From Strigamia acuminata (taxonomy: Eukaryota; Arthropoda; Chilopoda; Geophilomorpha; Linotaeniidae): a stretch of 60,000 nt of DNA. Under the pieces are notes generated by a model, which saw only the letters and a program-made list of their open reading frames with translations, had not been told where the DNA came from and did not search any database. Position 1 is the stretch's first letter. Each line of letters begins with the position of its first letter. Below are positions 32,089 to 43,666 of this stretch, piece by piece. Position numbers and translations under genes: made by a program. Location: the NCBI GenBank assembly GCA_949358305.1, contig OX442315.1:34500427-34560426 (forward strand), read 5' to 3'.

Positions 32089-35000
32089 ATGAGTCTCAAT
32101 CTGCAATTAATCTTCATAATTATTGCAAATAATTTCAATTTTTCTCTCACTTTTAAAGTGTTAAGGTTTGAAGGTCGCATTTACTATGTCGATAACTCAG
32201 AAAAACTGACTTGGTCAGCTGGTGTTAGTAAGTGCATGGAAAGAGGATTACAAATAGTGAATGCAAATACCAAACCAATTAATGACTTTCTTAAAGAATC
32301 AACTGACAATGATAAAGGTATTATACAGTTAGTAAATGTTTTTGAGTTATATCTAACTGATGTAACTAACTCTAAACTACAAAAATTAATTAAAGAAATG
32401 TTTGAAAACTAGTAATGTGTATTTTTACAGACTATTGGATAGGATTGATGTCTGATTCAAGGGAAAGCTTAAATACCAACCACAGTGCAGGAATTGATGA
32501 CATGTCATGGTACAGCCCTGTAAGAAAACTGATTTTCCAAGATTGGTGTGCAAATGAACTGAATAAGACAAATGGATTGGTATGTGTTTTAAGCAAAGGC
32601 AAATGTTGGCGATTTATATCTTATAACGTTCCAAGCTACACTATTTGTGAAAATATAATTCCTGCAGACAGGAACGTATTCACCATTGAGATCACAATCA
32701 ATAGCAGCATTACAATTGGTAGCAATAAAACAGACACTAGCAGCTTCACAAATGGTAGCTATAAAGCAGACAGTAGCAGCTTCACAAATGGTAGCAATAA
32801 AATAGACAGTAGCAGCTTCACAAATGGTAGCTATAAAGCAGACAGTAGCAGCTTCACAAATGGTAGCAATAAAATACACAGTAGCAGCTTCACAAATAGT
32901 AGCAATAAAACAGACAGTAGCAGCTTCACATATGGTAGCAATAAAACAGACAGTAGCAAAAATCCCAACCATATCACGACCACAGACAATAGCAAAGATC
33001 CCAACCGTATCACAACCATAAGCAATAGTAACAGAGATCCCAACAGTAACAGAGATCCCAACAGTAACAGAGATCCCAACAGTAACAGAGATCCCAACAG
33101 TAACAGAGATCCCAACAGTAACAGAGATCCCAACAGTAACAGAGATCCCAACAGTAACAGAAATCCCAACAGTAACAGAGATCCCAACAGTAATAGAGAT
33201 CCCAACAGTAACAAAGATCCCAACAGTAACAAAGATCCCAACAGTAACAGAGATCCAAACAGTAACAAGGATCCCAACCGTAACTCAACTTCTGACAGTA
33301 AAAGAGATTCTAACCGTAACTCAACTTCTGACAGTAACAGAGATCCCAACAGTAACAGAGATCCCAACAGTAACAGAGATCCCAACAGTAACAGAAATCC
33401 CAACAGTAACAGAGATCCCAACAGTAACAAAGATCTCAACAGTAACAGAAATCCAAACAGTAACAGAGATCCAAACAGTAACAGAGATCCCAACAGTAAC
33501 CGAGATCCCAACAGTAACAGAAATCCCAACAGTAACAGAGATCCCAACAGTAACAAAGATCCCAACAGTAACAAAGATCCCAACAGTAACAAAGATCCCA
33601 ACAGTAACAGAGATCCCAACAGTAACAGAGATCCAAACAGTAACAGAGATCCCAACAGTAACAGAAATCCCAACAGTAACCGAGATCCCAACAGTAACAG
33701 AAATCCCAACAGTAACAGAGATCCCAACAGTAACAAAGATCCCAACAGTAACAGAGATCCAAACAGTAACAGAGATCCCAACAGTAACAAAGATCCCAAC
33801 AGTAACAGTAAAAATATTAATATAGATGTAAATATAAATATAACTGTAAATTCCACTTCCAATTTCACGGACCTCCACAACGATCCTAACCATAACACAA
33901 CTTCTGACAGCAAAAAAAATCCCAACCATATGATAACCACAGACAGTAACAAAGATCCCAACAGTAACAAAGATCCCAACAGTAACAGAAATCCCAACAG
34001 TAACAAAGATCCCAACAGTAACAGAAATCCCAACAGTAACAGAGATCCCAACAGTAACAGAGATCCAAACAGTAACAGAGATCCCAACCGTAACTCAACT
34101 TCTGACAGTATCAGAGATCCCAACCATATCACAAACACAGACAGTAGCAAAAATCCCAACCGTACTACGGCTACAGGCAAGATGGATTATAAAGTAGAAT
34201 TCGACGGAATGCTCTATTACTTTTATGACAACGAAGTAAGCCAAGCAGAAGCAAATGCGATATGTCGAAGAAACGGCCACAATCTTGTTACTATTGATGA
34301 TACGCATTTGTTTCATTTTCTTAAGGCGGAGATTATAAAGAGAAATAAAAGTAAGTATGAGATAAGATCCTTTTGTATAGAGGTATAACTACCACATCTA
34401 TTTTGACAAAAACCAAAATACAAATACAGTTTCTTATTTGAAGCATGAGCACTTGAGAAAGGTTGGTTTGACAAAACAAAACAAAAATACATTTTTCTAA
34501 AAAAATAATTATTTTGCATTAAAAATTGCACAAACAGTAACTGCATTCAAAACCTGTGTGAAAACGTGTTACAAGTGTTTGTGTTTTAAGTTTTGTGATG
34601 TTAAAATATACAAAAAGGAACATGAACACCAAAAACACTCACAACACGACTTTTTGGATGCAGCTAATGATTTTTTGGTTTAAAAAAATCCATTCCTGTG
34701 CATAAATTGTCCATTTTGGATAAAAAGAATACAGTTTTACATCTAAAATGCATCTTTCCAGAGTAAGAAGTCAAAGTTTAGATGATTTGAGTTATGGTAT
34801 GGTGTGCTGATGTTGACTTCAACAACATTTTCTTTAGGAAAGCGTGCTATAACTGTGGTGTATTTGCACCACATGGAATTATGCAGGCTCAAGCCTACAT
34901 AGAAAGTACATTGTATTGCCAACAATACAATGTATAAAGTATCATGCAGCTTCCATCTTTTCCTCTAGCAACAGTTGATCAGGTAATGAAACAATAAAGA

Positions 35001-35973
35001 CTCCATCTTCTGTTAGTGAAAATGGAAGAATCAGGTTAGGACAAAACCAGTGTCCATGTGTTATTTACCTCAAAGGGGCAAGATGGTAAAATAACAAAAA
35101 ACATAAAAAGCGAGATTTTGTGTATCACAATGTAAATGTGGACTAGTCATAATACATGTTAATTTCAAATCTTTTAACCATCTTTTAGATCATTGGATTG
35201 GTGCGGAAGCTTATATAATGAAACGTAACCGCCATGAGGAAATGTATTGGAAGTGGAACAACACTGGCATCGTCATATCGTATGAAAAATGGTGTCCAAA
35301 CCAAAGAACAACAAAGGATCATTGTTCATTCATTAAGGTGGCAGAAGCAAATACATGCTGGATGTTTTCAAACTGTGAGAAAACACATGATATTACAAGT
35401 TTTATCTGTGAAGACAAAATGCGTCATACCGATGACTATGACATTGTAATATACAAACGAAGTGAATACTTTGTGTACAATAAAAATCGTAAACAGAGAA
35501 GTTGGTATGACGCCAGAGACGAATGTCGCAGGAATAGCAAGGTTCTGCTAACCCTTAATACCAATGAAAAAACCGACTTTTTCAACAGAATATTTCTTTC
35601 TAAAAACATGTGTAGGATATTGGTTTTGATGAAGACATTTTTTTTTGTTTTAATCGTTCTCAATATCTTCCTTTCAGCTGCTTGGGTGGGATTAGAAACA
35701 TATGTCGAAACAATGAACGACTACAAGTACGTGTATTGGCGATGGCAAGGAACACAAGGCGACATAGGTTTAAAATATTGGTGTCCGGACAGCGAGGTGG
35801 TGAAAGAAGCAATGTGCGGCTACGTCACACTCGATCCCATGTGTTGGATGGCAGAAAAGTGTACACTCAACCATCCAATGAGTTTTGTATGTGAAGATAG
35901 AAATGCGTCAACTGTCAATGCACCTCCTCCTTTTCAGCACATTTTAGCGCTTCCTTATTCACGAAAAGTTTAA
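32089..35973 (+). CDS. Secreted multi-domain C-type-lectin-like protein A with long repeat linker
   Basis: Exons 32089-32317, 32431-34350, 35189-35611, 35678-35973, phases closing. The ATG at 32089 matches the paralogue's start and opens a signal peptide (MSLNLQLIFIIIANNFNFSL). Order: C-type-lectin-like domain 1 (LTWSAGVSKC, YWIGLMSDS, CWRF); a 36-base repeat region (SSFTNGSNKTDS); about 55 DPNSNR-type hexapeptides with DPNRNSTSDS interruptions; domain 2 (YYFYDNEVSQAEANAICRRN, HWIGAEAY, WCPNQ); and domain 3 (RSWYDARDECRRN, AWVGLETY, WCPD), ending in a short proline-rich tail. The usual EPN/QPD carbohydrate motif is replaced by WCPN/WCPD, so sugar binding is uncertain. Probably a secreted immune, adhesive or extracellular-matrix protein (inference). 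Confidence 0.85.
32735..32960 (+). repeat. 36-base coding repeat in lectin gene A
   Basis: About six units encoding the 12-residue motif SSFTNGSNKTDS. Most units carry an NGS or NSS N-glycosylation sequon. It precedes the DPNSNR array. Confidence 0.85.
33028..34096 (+). repeat. 18-base coding minisatellite (DPNSNR) in lectin gene A
   Basis: Tandem copies of GATCCCAACAGTAACAGA with few variants (R/K at position 6, D/N at position 1), in two blocks split by a unique stretch around 33800-33940. The unit length is a multiple of three and the frame is kept throughout. Long antisense open frames over this array are by-products of the repeat. Confidence 0.95.
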
Positions 35974-36880
35974 CTAGTGGCTACAAAGAAAGATGATTTA
36001 CAGGAAATAAACTTTGTGTCGGTTTTTGGAACCACTAAAATATGATTCAGTTCTTCTGTCAACTATATTCAACAGATAAAATAAATAAACAAACACTGGA
36101 AAAAATATGGCTTTAAATTTCTTTTAATTGCTAAAAAGTTAATATAAATTTGAACTTTTAGCTTTGTAAAGCGACATTTACAAAGAATTTATTAAAAATA
36201 TGAAAAAAAATCAGATACTTTTGAAATTTGTACATAACATAAAGTACGATACAGTTTTTTGATGATGCTTGGTGCAAAATGGCTGTCACAATATTTTATA
36301 ATCATTATAAATTATAAGGATATTAAAGTCGTATTTCTCAAAAGCAAAAGTTTGGGCTTCTCTGCTAAACCACTTTAATGTTCAAGTCAGTTTCAATGCA
36401 TCTGGTTGGGTTATAAAGTGCTTACTCCTAATTACTGTATAAAATTTCTGACGCCACATACTGTGTTAAGAGACATAAATATGCAGTGAATGTGCAGTTA
36501 AGTATGCTTTTTTTACAAATGTGATGGCTGGTCAATCACTACTAATCAGCCTGATGGTATGCTGGCTGCATTAGAATGGCCAGTTAGGGTTGGCGCCGAG
36601 AAGAAATAAAATGTCTGCACAGATTAAGAGTTTGTGAGTCGACTGGTGCTAATATAAGAAAAGAGTAGCCTAGTAACTTATGATACAGTATTATTAATTG
36701 CTATTGTTATAGAAAATGGCGAGTTGGAAGACATAAGTTTCCTCTAAAAGAAAAGAATGTCACATGATGCATACCTATTAATACCTAGTCGTAACTTTAA
36801 TTATTACCATTACGTAGTAGGTGGCAATAGATTTCTACGAAACTACCGTTACAAAACACTTCATTCAACTGGTCATACAT
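35974..36880. other. Intergenic region between the two lectin genes
   Basis: No coding exon or known repeat was recognised. An AATAAA candidate for gene A lies near 36080. Sequence close to the gene B promoter resembles the gene A upstream region, so the duplication covers gene plus promoter. Confidence 0.5.
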
Positions 36881-36934
36881 AAATTTGAGAATGTTGCAGG
36901 CTCACATTTCTCTATAAACCCCACATCCGACTGG
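36881..36934 (+). promoter_or_regulatory. Core promoter of lectin gene B
   Basis: Counterpart of 32001-32052: AAATTTGAGAATGTTG, GCTCACATTTC, TATA box CTATAAA at about 36913, then CCACATCCGACTGG. It lies about 45 bases upstream of the predicted ATG. Confidence 0.6.
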
Positions 36935-36976
36935 TTTTATTTTAATTTATTTTAATGTTGTCGAAGCGAAGTTAAA

Positions 36977-39342
36977 ATGAGTTTCCATCTGCAAATAATC
37001 TTCATAATTATTGTAAATTCATTCAACTTTTCTCTCACTTTGGATGACATAAGGTTTGAAGATTCTTTTTTACTGTATTGACAATCACAAAAACTCAGTA
37101 GCATTTTTCTCCACAGTAACACGACTATAGATAGTGGCAAAGATCCAAACCAAAACACGACTGCAGAAAGTAGTGTAGCTACAACTAGCACTGACAAAAG
37201 CATTATCTCCCACAATGACACGAATCCAGACAGTAGCGTAGATCCAAAACATAGCACGGCCGTAGACAGTAGTGTAGCTACCACTAGCACTGACAAAAGC
37301 ATTATCTCCCACAATGACACAAATTCAGACAGTAGTGTAGATCCAAAACATAGCACGGCCGTAGAGAGTAGTGTAGATCCAAAACATAGCACGGCCGTAG
37401 AGAGTAGTGTAGCTACCACTAGCACTGACAAAAGCATTATCTCTCACAATGACACAAATTCAGACAGTAGTGTAGATCCAAAACATAGCACGGTCGTAGA
37501 GAGTAGTGTAGATCCAAAACATAGCACGGCCGTAGAGAGTAGTGTAGATCCAAAACATAGCACGGCCATAGAGAGTAGTGTAGATCCCAAACATAGCACG
37601 GCCGTAGAGAGTAGTGTAGATCCCAAACATAGCACGGCCGTAGAGAGTAGTGTAGATCCAAAACATAGCACGGCCGTAGAGAGTAGTGTAGATCCCAAAC
37701 ATAGCACGGCCGTAGAGAGTAGTGTAGATCCAAAACATAGCACAGCCGTAGAGAGTAGTGTAGATCCAAAACATAGCACGGCCGTGGAGAGTAGTGTAGC
37801 TACCACTAGCACTGACAAAAGCATTATCTCACACAATGACACAAAGTCAGACAGTAGCGTAGATCCAAAACATAGCACGGCCGTAGAGAGTAGTGTAGCT
37901 ACTACCACTAGCACTGAGAAAAGCATTATCTCCCACAATGACAAAAATTCACACAGTAGCATAGATCCAAACCATAGCGCGGTCGTAAAAAGTAGTGCAG
38001 TTACCACTACCACAGCCAAAAGCATTCTTTCCCACAGTACCACGGATACAGGCAGTAGCTCAACTAAAGAAAGTAGCAGAGATCCCAATAATGCGCCAAC
38101 CACAGTCAGTAACAAATTCCCTCAAACTACCACAGCCAGCAGCAGATTCGACGGTACCAAGCCGACAGTCAGTAGCAGAAATCCCAACCATCGCAGAATC
38201 CATAAAAAAAAGAGAAATTTTAAAGTAAAGTTCAATAAAAACTATTATTACTTTTACGACAAATCGGTAAGCCAATCAGAAGCAAATGCAGCGTGTCGAA
38301 AACGTGGGCTTAATCTTGTTACTATCGACAACAAACGTCTATTTCATTTTCTTAGAACAGAAATTAAGAAGAATAGAAGTAAGTACAATTGCATATGTTG
38401 AAGAAAAAGATAATAATGTTTGTTTCAATTTATGCACTAACTTTTAGATTATTGGATTGGTACAGAAGCTTATACAATGAAATACAGGCACAATGAGGTT
38501 GTATATTGGAGGTGGAACAACACTGGAATCGACATAACACATCAAAATTGGTGTCCAAACCAAATTCCAACAAAAGATCGTTCTTGCTCATACGCTAAGG
38601 GCTCGGATACAAAAGCATGCTGGATGTTTTCAAATTGTAAGAAAACACATAAAGTTACGAGTTTCATTTGTGAAAACAAAATGAAACATACGGCTGATTA
38701 CGATGTTGTAATATATAAAAAAAATGAATACTTTGTATACAATAAAAATCCTGAATCAAGAAGTTGGTACAGCGCTAGGAGTGAGTGTCTCCGCCAGAAT
38801 AAACAGCTGCTTACACTCGACAATAAAGAAAAAATGCACTTTTTCAACAGAATATTTCTAACTAAGAATATGAGTAAGTTAATGATTTTGACAAAAGTAT
38901 TTTTTATCTGAATCTTCTAATTGATCTCATCATCCCATTTACAGCTGCTTGGATGGGATTAAAAACCTATGTGCAAGAAAAAAATGACCAGAAGTACGTG
39001 TACTGGGGATGGCAAGGAACACAGAGGGTCATAAGTTATGACAATTGGTGTCCGAACAGAAATGTGTTGGAAAAAGCAATGTGTGGCTACGTTTCCCTCG
39101 ATTCAACGTGTTGGCTGGCAGAAAAGTGTTCACTCACTGATCCAACGAGTTTTGTTTGTGAAGGTAAAGTTGAGTCAACTCACCAAGCGCCTCCTGAGTC
39201 AACTTACCAAGCGCCTCCTCCTAATCAGCATTTTCCAGTCAAATTTGATAAACTTATTTCAAAGGGGGTTGGGATTATTAAAGGCATAATAAAATCGGTT
39301 TCTTCACAGAAACAAAACTTTCACCCATTATACACAATGTGA
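36977..39342 (+). CDS. Secreted C-type-lectin-like protein B, first lectin domain lost
   Basis: Tandem paralogue of lectin A. Predicted exons 36977-37074, 37117-38378, 38448-38873, 38945-39342. The signal peptide (MSFHLQIIFIIIVNSFNFSL) aligns with gene A. After FEDSF the frame meets a TGA at 37078; splicing a 42-base GT-AG intron (37075-37116) would remove it and join in frame to the repeat region, skipping almost all of lectin domain 1. Then come 12-residue repeats (SSVDPKHSTAVE, SSVATTSTDKSIISHND), domain 2 (YYFYDKSVSQSEANAACRKR, WCPNQ) and domain 3 (RSWYSARSECLRQN, AWMGLKTY, WCPN). The tail has two QAPP units and a cationic stretch (KLISKGVGIIKGIIKSV). If the micro-intron is not real, the 5' part is broken; the downstream frame is clean. 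Confidence 0.75.
37120..37990 (+). repeat. 36-base coding repeat array in lectin gene B
   Basis: Tandem units encoding SSVDPKHSTAVE. They are interleaved with longer units that add SSVATTSTDKSIISHNDTNSD. The DNA units are nearly identical, so the array is young. The period (36) equals that of the first repeat in gene A and twice its 18-base unit, but the sequence is unrelated. Confidence 0.95.
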
Positions 39343-39481
39343 AATTTTTGATACCATTAAAATATGATTCAGTTTTTTTTGTTGGAAATAACTAAATAGT
39401 CTATTCAATATACAAAACGATTTTGAAGTGTATTCCCTGTTGCAGAAATAAACTCAAAAGTAAAATCCCTATTCCATTATA

Positions 39482-39949
39482 CAGGGTGAGTCAAAAGTCT
39501 GATCTCCTCAAATTTTTCCTGAGCAATTGCATCTAGGCCAACTTTGATGAAGCGATCGTATAGGAAGTTGGGCGAGAGCAATCCAATGATGTCATCAAAT
39601 TTGACCTTGAAGGCCATTTACTTCTAAACCAATCAGGTTAGAGCAAAAAAGTCGATCACAAAGTTGCAGAGCACCATCAAATTAGTACTATCCAACTTAT
39701 GTTTTCTTTTTAAAAAGGAAACAAATCAGAAAAAAATCAGCAAAATTGAATTTTTTATTCTTGTAAAAAAAAAATTATTGAGGCATTAAAAAACGATAGT
39801 GATTTTTCTTGTGTACTTGCATGGTAATGCACATTGAATACATTTATTTAAGAAATTTTCAGTACTTTTGCGGTAGAAATTTAATTTTTGCCACAATGGC
39901 ATATACCTATTCTGGAAATTGACTGGGGAGTCTTAAACAAAACACCCTG
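39482..39949. mobile_element. MITE with CAGGGTG ends and TA target
   Basis: It begins CAGGGTGAGTCAAAAGTCTG and ends with CAGGGTGTTTTG on the opposite strand, with TA on both sides. These ends are typical of Tc1/mariner-related MITEs. It carries no transposase frame and sits between lectin gene B and the LTR pile. Confidence 0.75.
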
Positions 39950-40086
39950 TATACAAACAATTTACTTACAAGATATTTATTGTAAATTTCGAGAAAGAAA
40001 AATAACAATTTGTCTTTTATTTCAATCCTGACTTAATTCATTCGTGTGAACAAGGACATCATCGTGCGAAAAAATTTCAGATTGCT

Positions 40087-41673
40087 TGTGACGGTTACAC
40101 TGTCATGCACGTTGTTAGTTAGGACGTTTATTTTGTCAATAGATGGCGCTGATACGTTTTAGCGGCAATTTCAAATTTCGACAATTTTTGAGTGAATAAA
40201 ATATAAATTACTATTTATATTTTATTCCACTGCAACTTTATACACTTTTAAATACTTTTGGATGTTTAAATACTAGTTGATTTATTTGTCACATAATTCT
40301 ATTGAATTATGTGCAAACTCTACACCTGGTGAAGTCACCCCCCATCACCCACTGTGAGTTGGACTCCTTTTGGATTATAGTCAAAGGGACTTAATCCAAA
40401 ATGTGTCCTGCGTATCCAGTTCCTGTAGTGGACCTAGTAGAAGACTATGTCCTGAGTATCCACTTCCTATGATCTGGGATTGGATGGATTTGACTGCCCA
40501 GTGATCCCATTGGATCACTGAACAGCTATTCTCCTCACCGAGTATATATCCCCCTGCAAAACGGATATAGCTCGCTCTTGTTCTGTTTTTGTTTGATACT
40601 GATATTACTTGAGCACATATTATACTTCTCTACGTTCCGACAATCCGTTGTAGAAATACTTTGTATTTAGTGTAAGTATCTAGAGTGGGTAGAAGACTCA
40701 CAGACACACTTCCCGCCTCTTCATGCCAACATTCCGTTGTAGAAATGTAGTAACTAGAGTGGAGAGATTCACAGACACATTTAAGTGTAGTATCTAGAGT
40801 GGGGTACAACCCACAGACGCACTCCCTCCAGCTTCATGCCAACATTCCGTTGTAGAGTGCAGAATCTAGAGTGGAGTAAAATTCACAGACGCATTGGTAA
40901 TGTAGAATCTAGAGTGGAGTATTTATATTTCACAGACGCATTATCAGAGTGATCGACGCGGAGTAATTTCCCGGTTACTCTCCCGCCAGCCAGGACCGAG
41001 TGGAGTAATTTCCCGGCGATGGATAACCTTTCCTGCGAGATATTTCGATTCAATTCGTTATTGGTTTGACGGAACATTTAAGTCTAACTTAGATGTTGAT
41101 TGCACTCGGGGCAAAAATAGCTCGGCGCTATTTTAATATATTTTACTTATTTTCATAGTTTTAGTTAAGTTTGTGACTATAAAATATCATGATCAATTCC
41201 ATAGAATTAATATGAATATTTATTCTTACATTGTTACATCTCGCAATAATTATTGATTACAATAATTATCTGCGACGCGATGTGTGTGACGATACAGAAA
41301 AGTCAACCGCACCTCTCGGATATAACCCACCAAGCCTAACCATTACACACCATTTTAGAACCAACCCCGGACCATTTGGAAGCCCGAACCATATTCAGAC
41401 GACATCTTTTACGTCACTGTAATAAGAAAGTCACATATTCTTATTACGAGACTGAAAACCGCAAGTGATATTATTTCAGGGCTTCTGCCAACCCATTGTA
41501 TATTTAACATAAGTTATTTAGCCATTTGTAGGCATAGGTTTTATATAAGTCTTCCATTCGTAATAAATTGTCATATGATTTGAGAAATCACAAGCCTCCG
41601 TACTTTTACACTTTCACACGAGTTCTCGCTCTAATTGTTAAGCAATTTGTATCTCGCCAAGTCAATCGTCACA
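40087..41673 (+). repeat. LTR of copy A (1,587 bases)
   Basis: It starts TGTGACG and ends CGTCACA, a 7-base terminal inverted repeat with TG...CA ends. The first ~1.2 kb is nearly identical to the LTRs of copy C. The last ~350 bases are clearly diverged from the other three LTRs in the window. TATATAT lies at 40543 and AATAAA near 41564. Confidence 0.92.
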
Positions 41674-41675
41674 CG

Positions 41676-41693
41676 TGGAGGTCCCACCGAGAT
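41676..41693 (+). promoter_or_regulatory. Primer binding site of copy A, tRNA-Gln type
   Basis: TGGAGGTCCCACCGAGAT begins two bases after the LTR. It is the complement of a tRNA 3' end ATCTCGGTGGGACCTCCA, as found in animal tRNA-Gln(UUG). Confidence 0.8.
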
Positions 41694-42057
41694 AGGTTGC
41701 ATTTTATTGAAGTGAACTCTGTGATCAAGTGTAAAATTGAAAAATGAATTTTTTGATTATTTTATGTAGATATTATAATTAGAAAATTTCCGATTTTTCT
41801 CTATAAATTTACTGTGAAATATTCATTTGTTTTCAAAAAATTCTCATTATCTTTGGAAATATTTGGAGTCGAATTTTTGGATTATTTTGAAAACTCATTA
41901 TAATTCCGAATCTCTTACGAAAAAATCTATTTTGATTTTCCCAGAATATTCGGCTATATTCTGAAAAATTGCGAAACCTTGAATTTCGATCAAAAACGAA
42001 TTTGACTAGAAATTCTGCTGACTAAAAAATAAAAAGTTAAAATATTTTATGTTACTG

Positions 42058-43646
42058 TGTGACGGTTACACTGTCATGCACGTTGTTAGTTAGGACGTTT
42101 ATTTTGTCAATAGATGGCGCTGATACGTTTTAGCGGCAATTTCAAATTTCGACAATTTTTGAGTGAATAAAATATGAATTACTATTTATATTTTATTCCA
42201 CTGCAACTTTATACACTTTTAAATACTTTTGGATGTTTAAATACTAGTTGATTTATTTGTCACATAATTCTATTGAATTATGTGCAAACTCTACACCTGG
42301 TGAAGTCACCCCCCATCACCCACTGTGAGTTGGACTCCTTTTGGATTATAGTCAAAGGGACTTAATCCAAAATGTGTCCTGCGTATCCAGTTCCTGTAGT
42401 GGACCTAGTAGAAGACTATGTCCTGAGTATCCACTTCCTATGATCTGGGATTGGATGGATTTGACTGCCCAGTGATCCCATTGGATCACTGAACAGCTAT
42501 TCTCCTCACCGAGTATATATCCCCCCGCAAAACGGATATAGCTCGCTCTTGTTCTGTTTTTGTTTGATACTGATATTACTTGAGCACATATTATACTTCT
42601 CTGCGTTCCGACAATCCGTTGTAGAAATACTTTGTATTTAGTGTAAGTATCTAGAGTGGGTAGAAGACTCACAGACACACTTCCCGCCTCTTCATGCCAA
42701 CATTCCGTTGTAGAAATGTAGTAACTAGAGTGGAGAGATTCACAGACACATTTAAGTGTAGTATCTAGAGTGGGGTACAACCCACAGACGCACTCCCTCC
42801 AGCTTCATGCCAACATTCCGTTGTAGAGTGCAGAATCTAGAGTGGAGTAAAATTCACAGACGCATTGGTAATGTAGAATCTAGAGTGGAGTATTTATATT
42901 TCACAGACGCATTATCAGAGTGATCGACGCGGAGTAATTTCCCGGTTACTCTCCCGCCAGCCAGGACCGAGTGGAGTAATTTCCCGGCGATGGATAACCT
43001 TTCCTGCGAGATATTTCGATTCAATTCGTTATTGGTTTGACGGAACATTTAAGTCTAACTTAGATGTTGATTGCACTCGGGGCAAAAAATAGCTCGGCGC
43101 TATTTTAATATATTTTACTTATTTTCACAGTTTAAGTTAAGTTTGTGACTCTAAAATATCATGATTAATTCCATAGAATTAATATGACTATTTATTCTCA
43201 CATTGTTACATCTCGCGGTAATTATTGATTACAACAATTATCTGCGATGCGATGTGTGTGACGATACAGAAAAGTCAACCGCACCTCTCGGATATAACCC
43301 ACCCAGCCTAACCATTTACACGCCTTTTAGAACCAAACCCCGGACCATTTAGAAGCCAAAGCCATTCATAGATGACATCTTTTACGTCACAGCAATAAGA
43401 CCGTTACAAATTCTTATTGCATGACTGAAGCCTTCAAATGATATTATTTCAGGGCTTTTGCCAAATAAATGTATAGTTTAACTTATCGTCATTTTAGCCA
43501 CTTGTAGGCATAATAGTTATATAAGTTTCAACCGGAATAAATGTTATATGTTTTGAGAAAACATCAGGTTTGCATATTTTACGCTTTCACACCGATAGTT
43601 CACACTTTAGTTTAGCAATTGCTATCTCCAGAAGGTAATCGTCACA
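42058..43646 (+). repeat. LTR of copy B (1,589 bases)
   Basis: Same TGTGACG/CGTCACA ends. It carries private substitutions in the middle (CACAGTTTAAG, CTCGCGGTAATT) absent from copies A and C. Its last ~350 bases match copy C rather than copy A. Confidence 0.93.
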
Positions 43647-43648
43647 CG

Positions 43649-43666
43649 TGGAGGTCCCACCGAGAT
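43649..43666 (+). promoter_or_regulatory. Primer binding site of copy B, tRNA-Gln type
   Basis: TGGAGGTCCCACCGAGAT, identical to that of copy A, two bases after the LTR. Confidence 0.8.

Larger units (their letters stand above)
40087..42057 (+). mobile_element. LTR retrotransposon copy A: 5' LTR and leader, interrupted
   Basis: Oldest layer of the nest. It has a complete 5' LTR, a primer site, and about 360 bases of leader. The leader stops at ...GTTACTG where copy B begins; the same leader continues ...TTACTGGTTAAAAAC in copy C. The remainder of copy A should therefore lie beyond the right edge of the window. Confidence 0.9.

Noticed and set aside
32831-34180. Long antisense open frames (up to 449 codons) rich in LLLLGS-like or CYCWDL repeats
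   Set aside because: They are the complement of the DPNSNR coding array. Any frame of an 18-base repeat without a stop stays open, and no other support exists. The antisense frames over gene B repeats (36952-38115) are rejected for the same reason.
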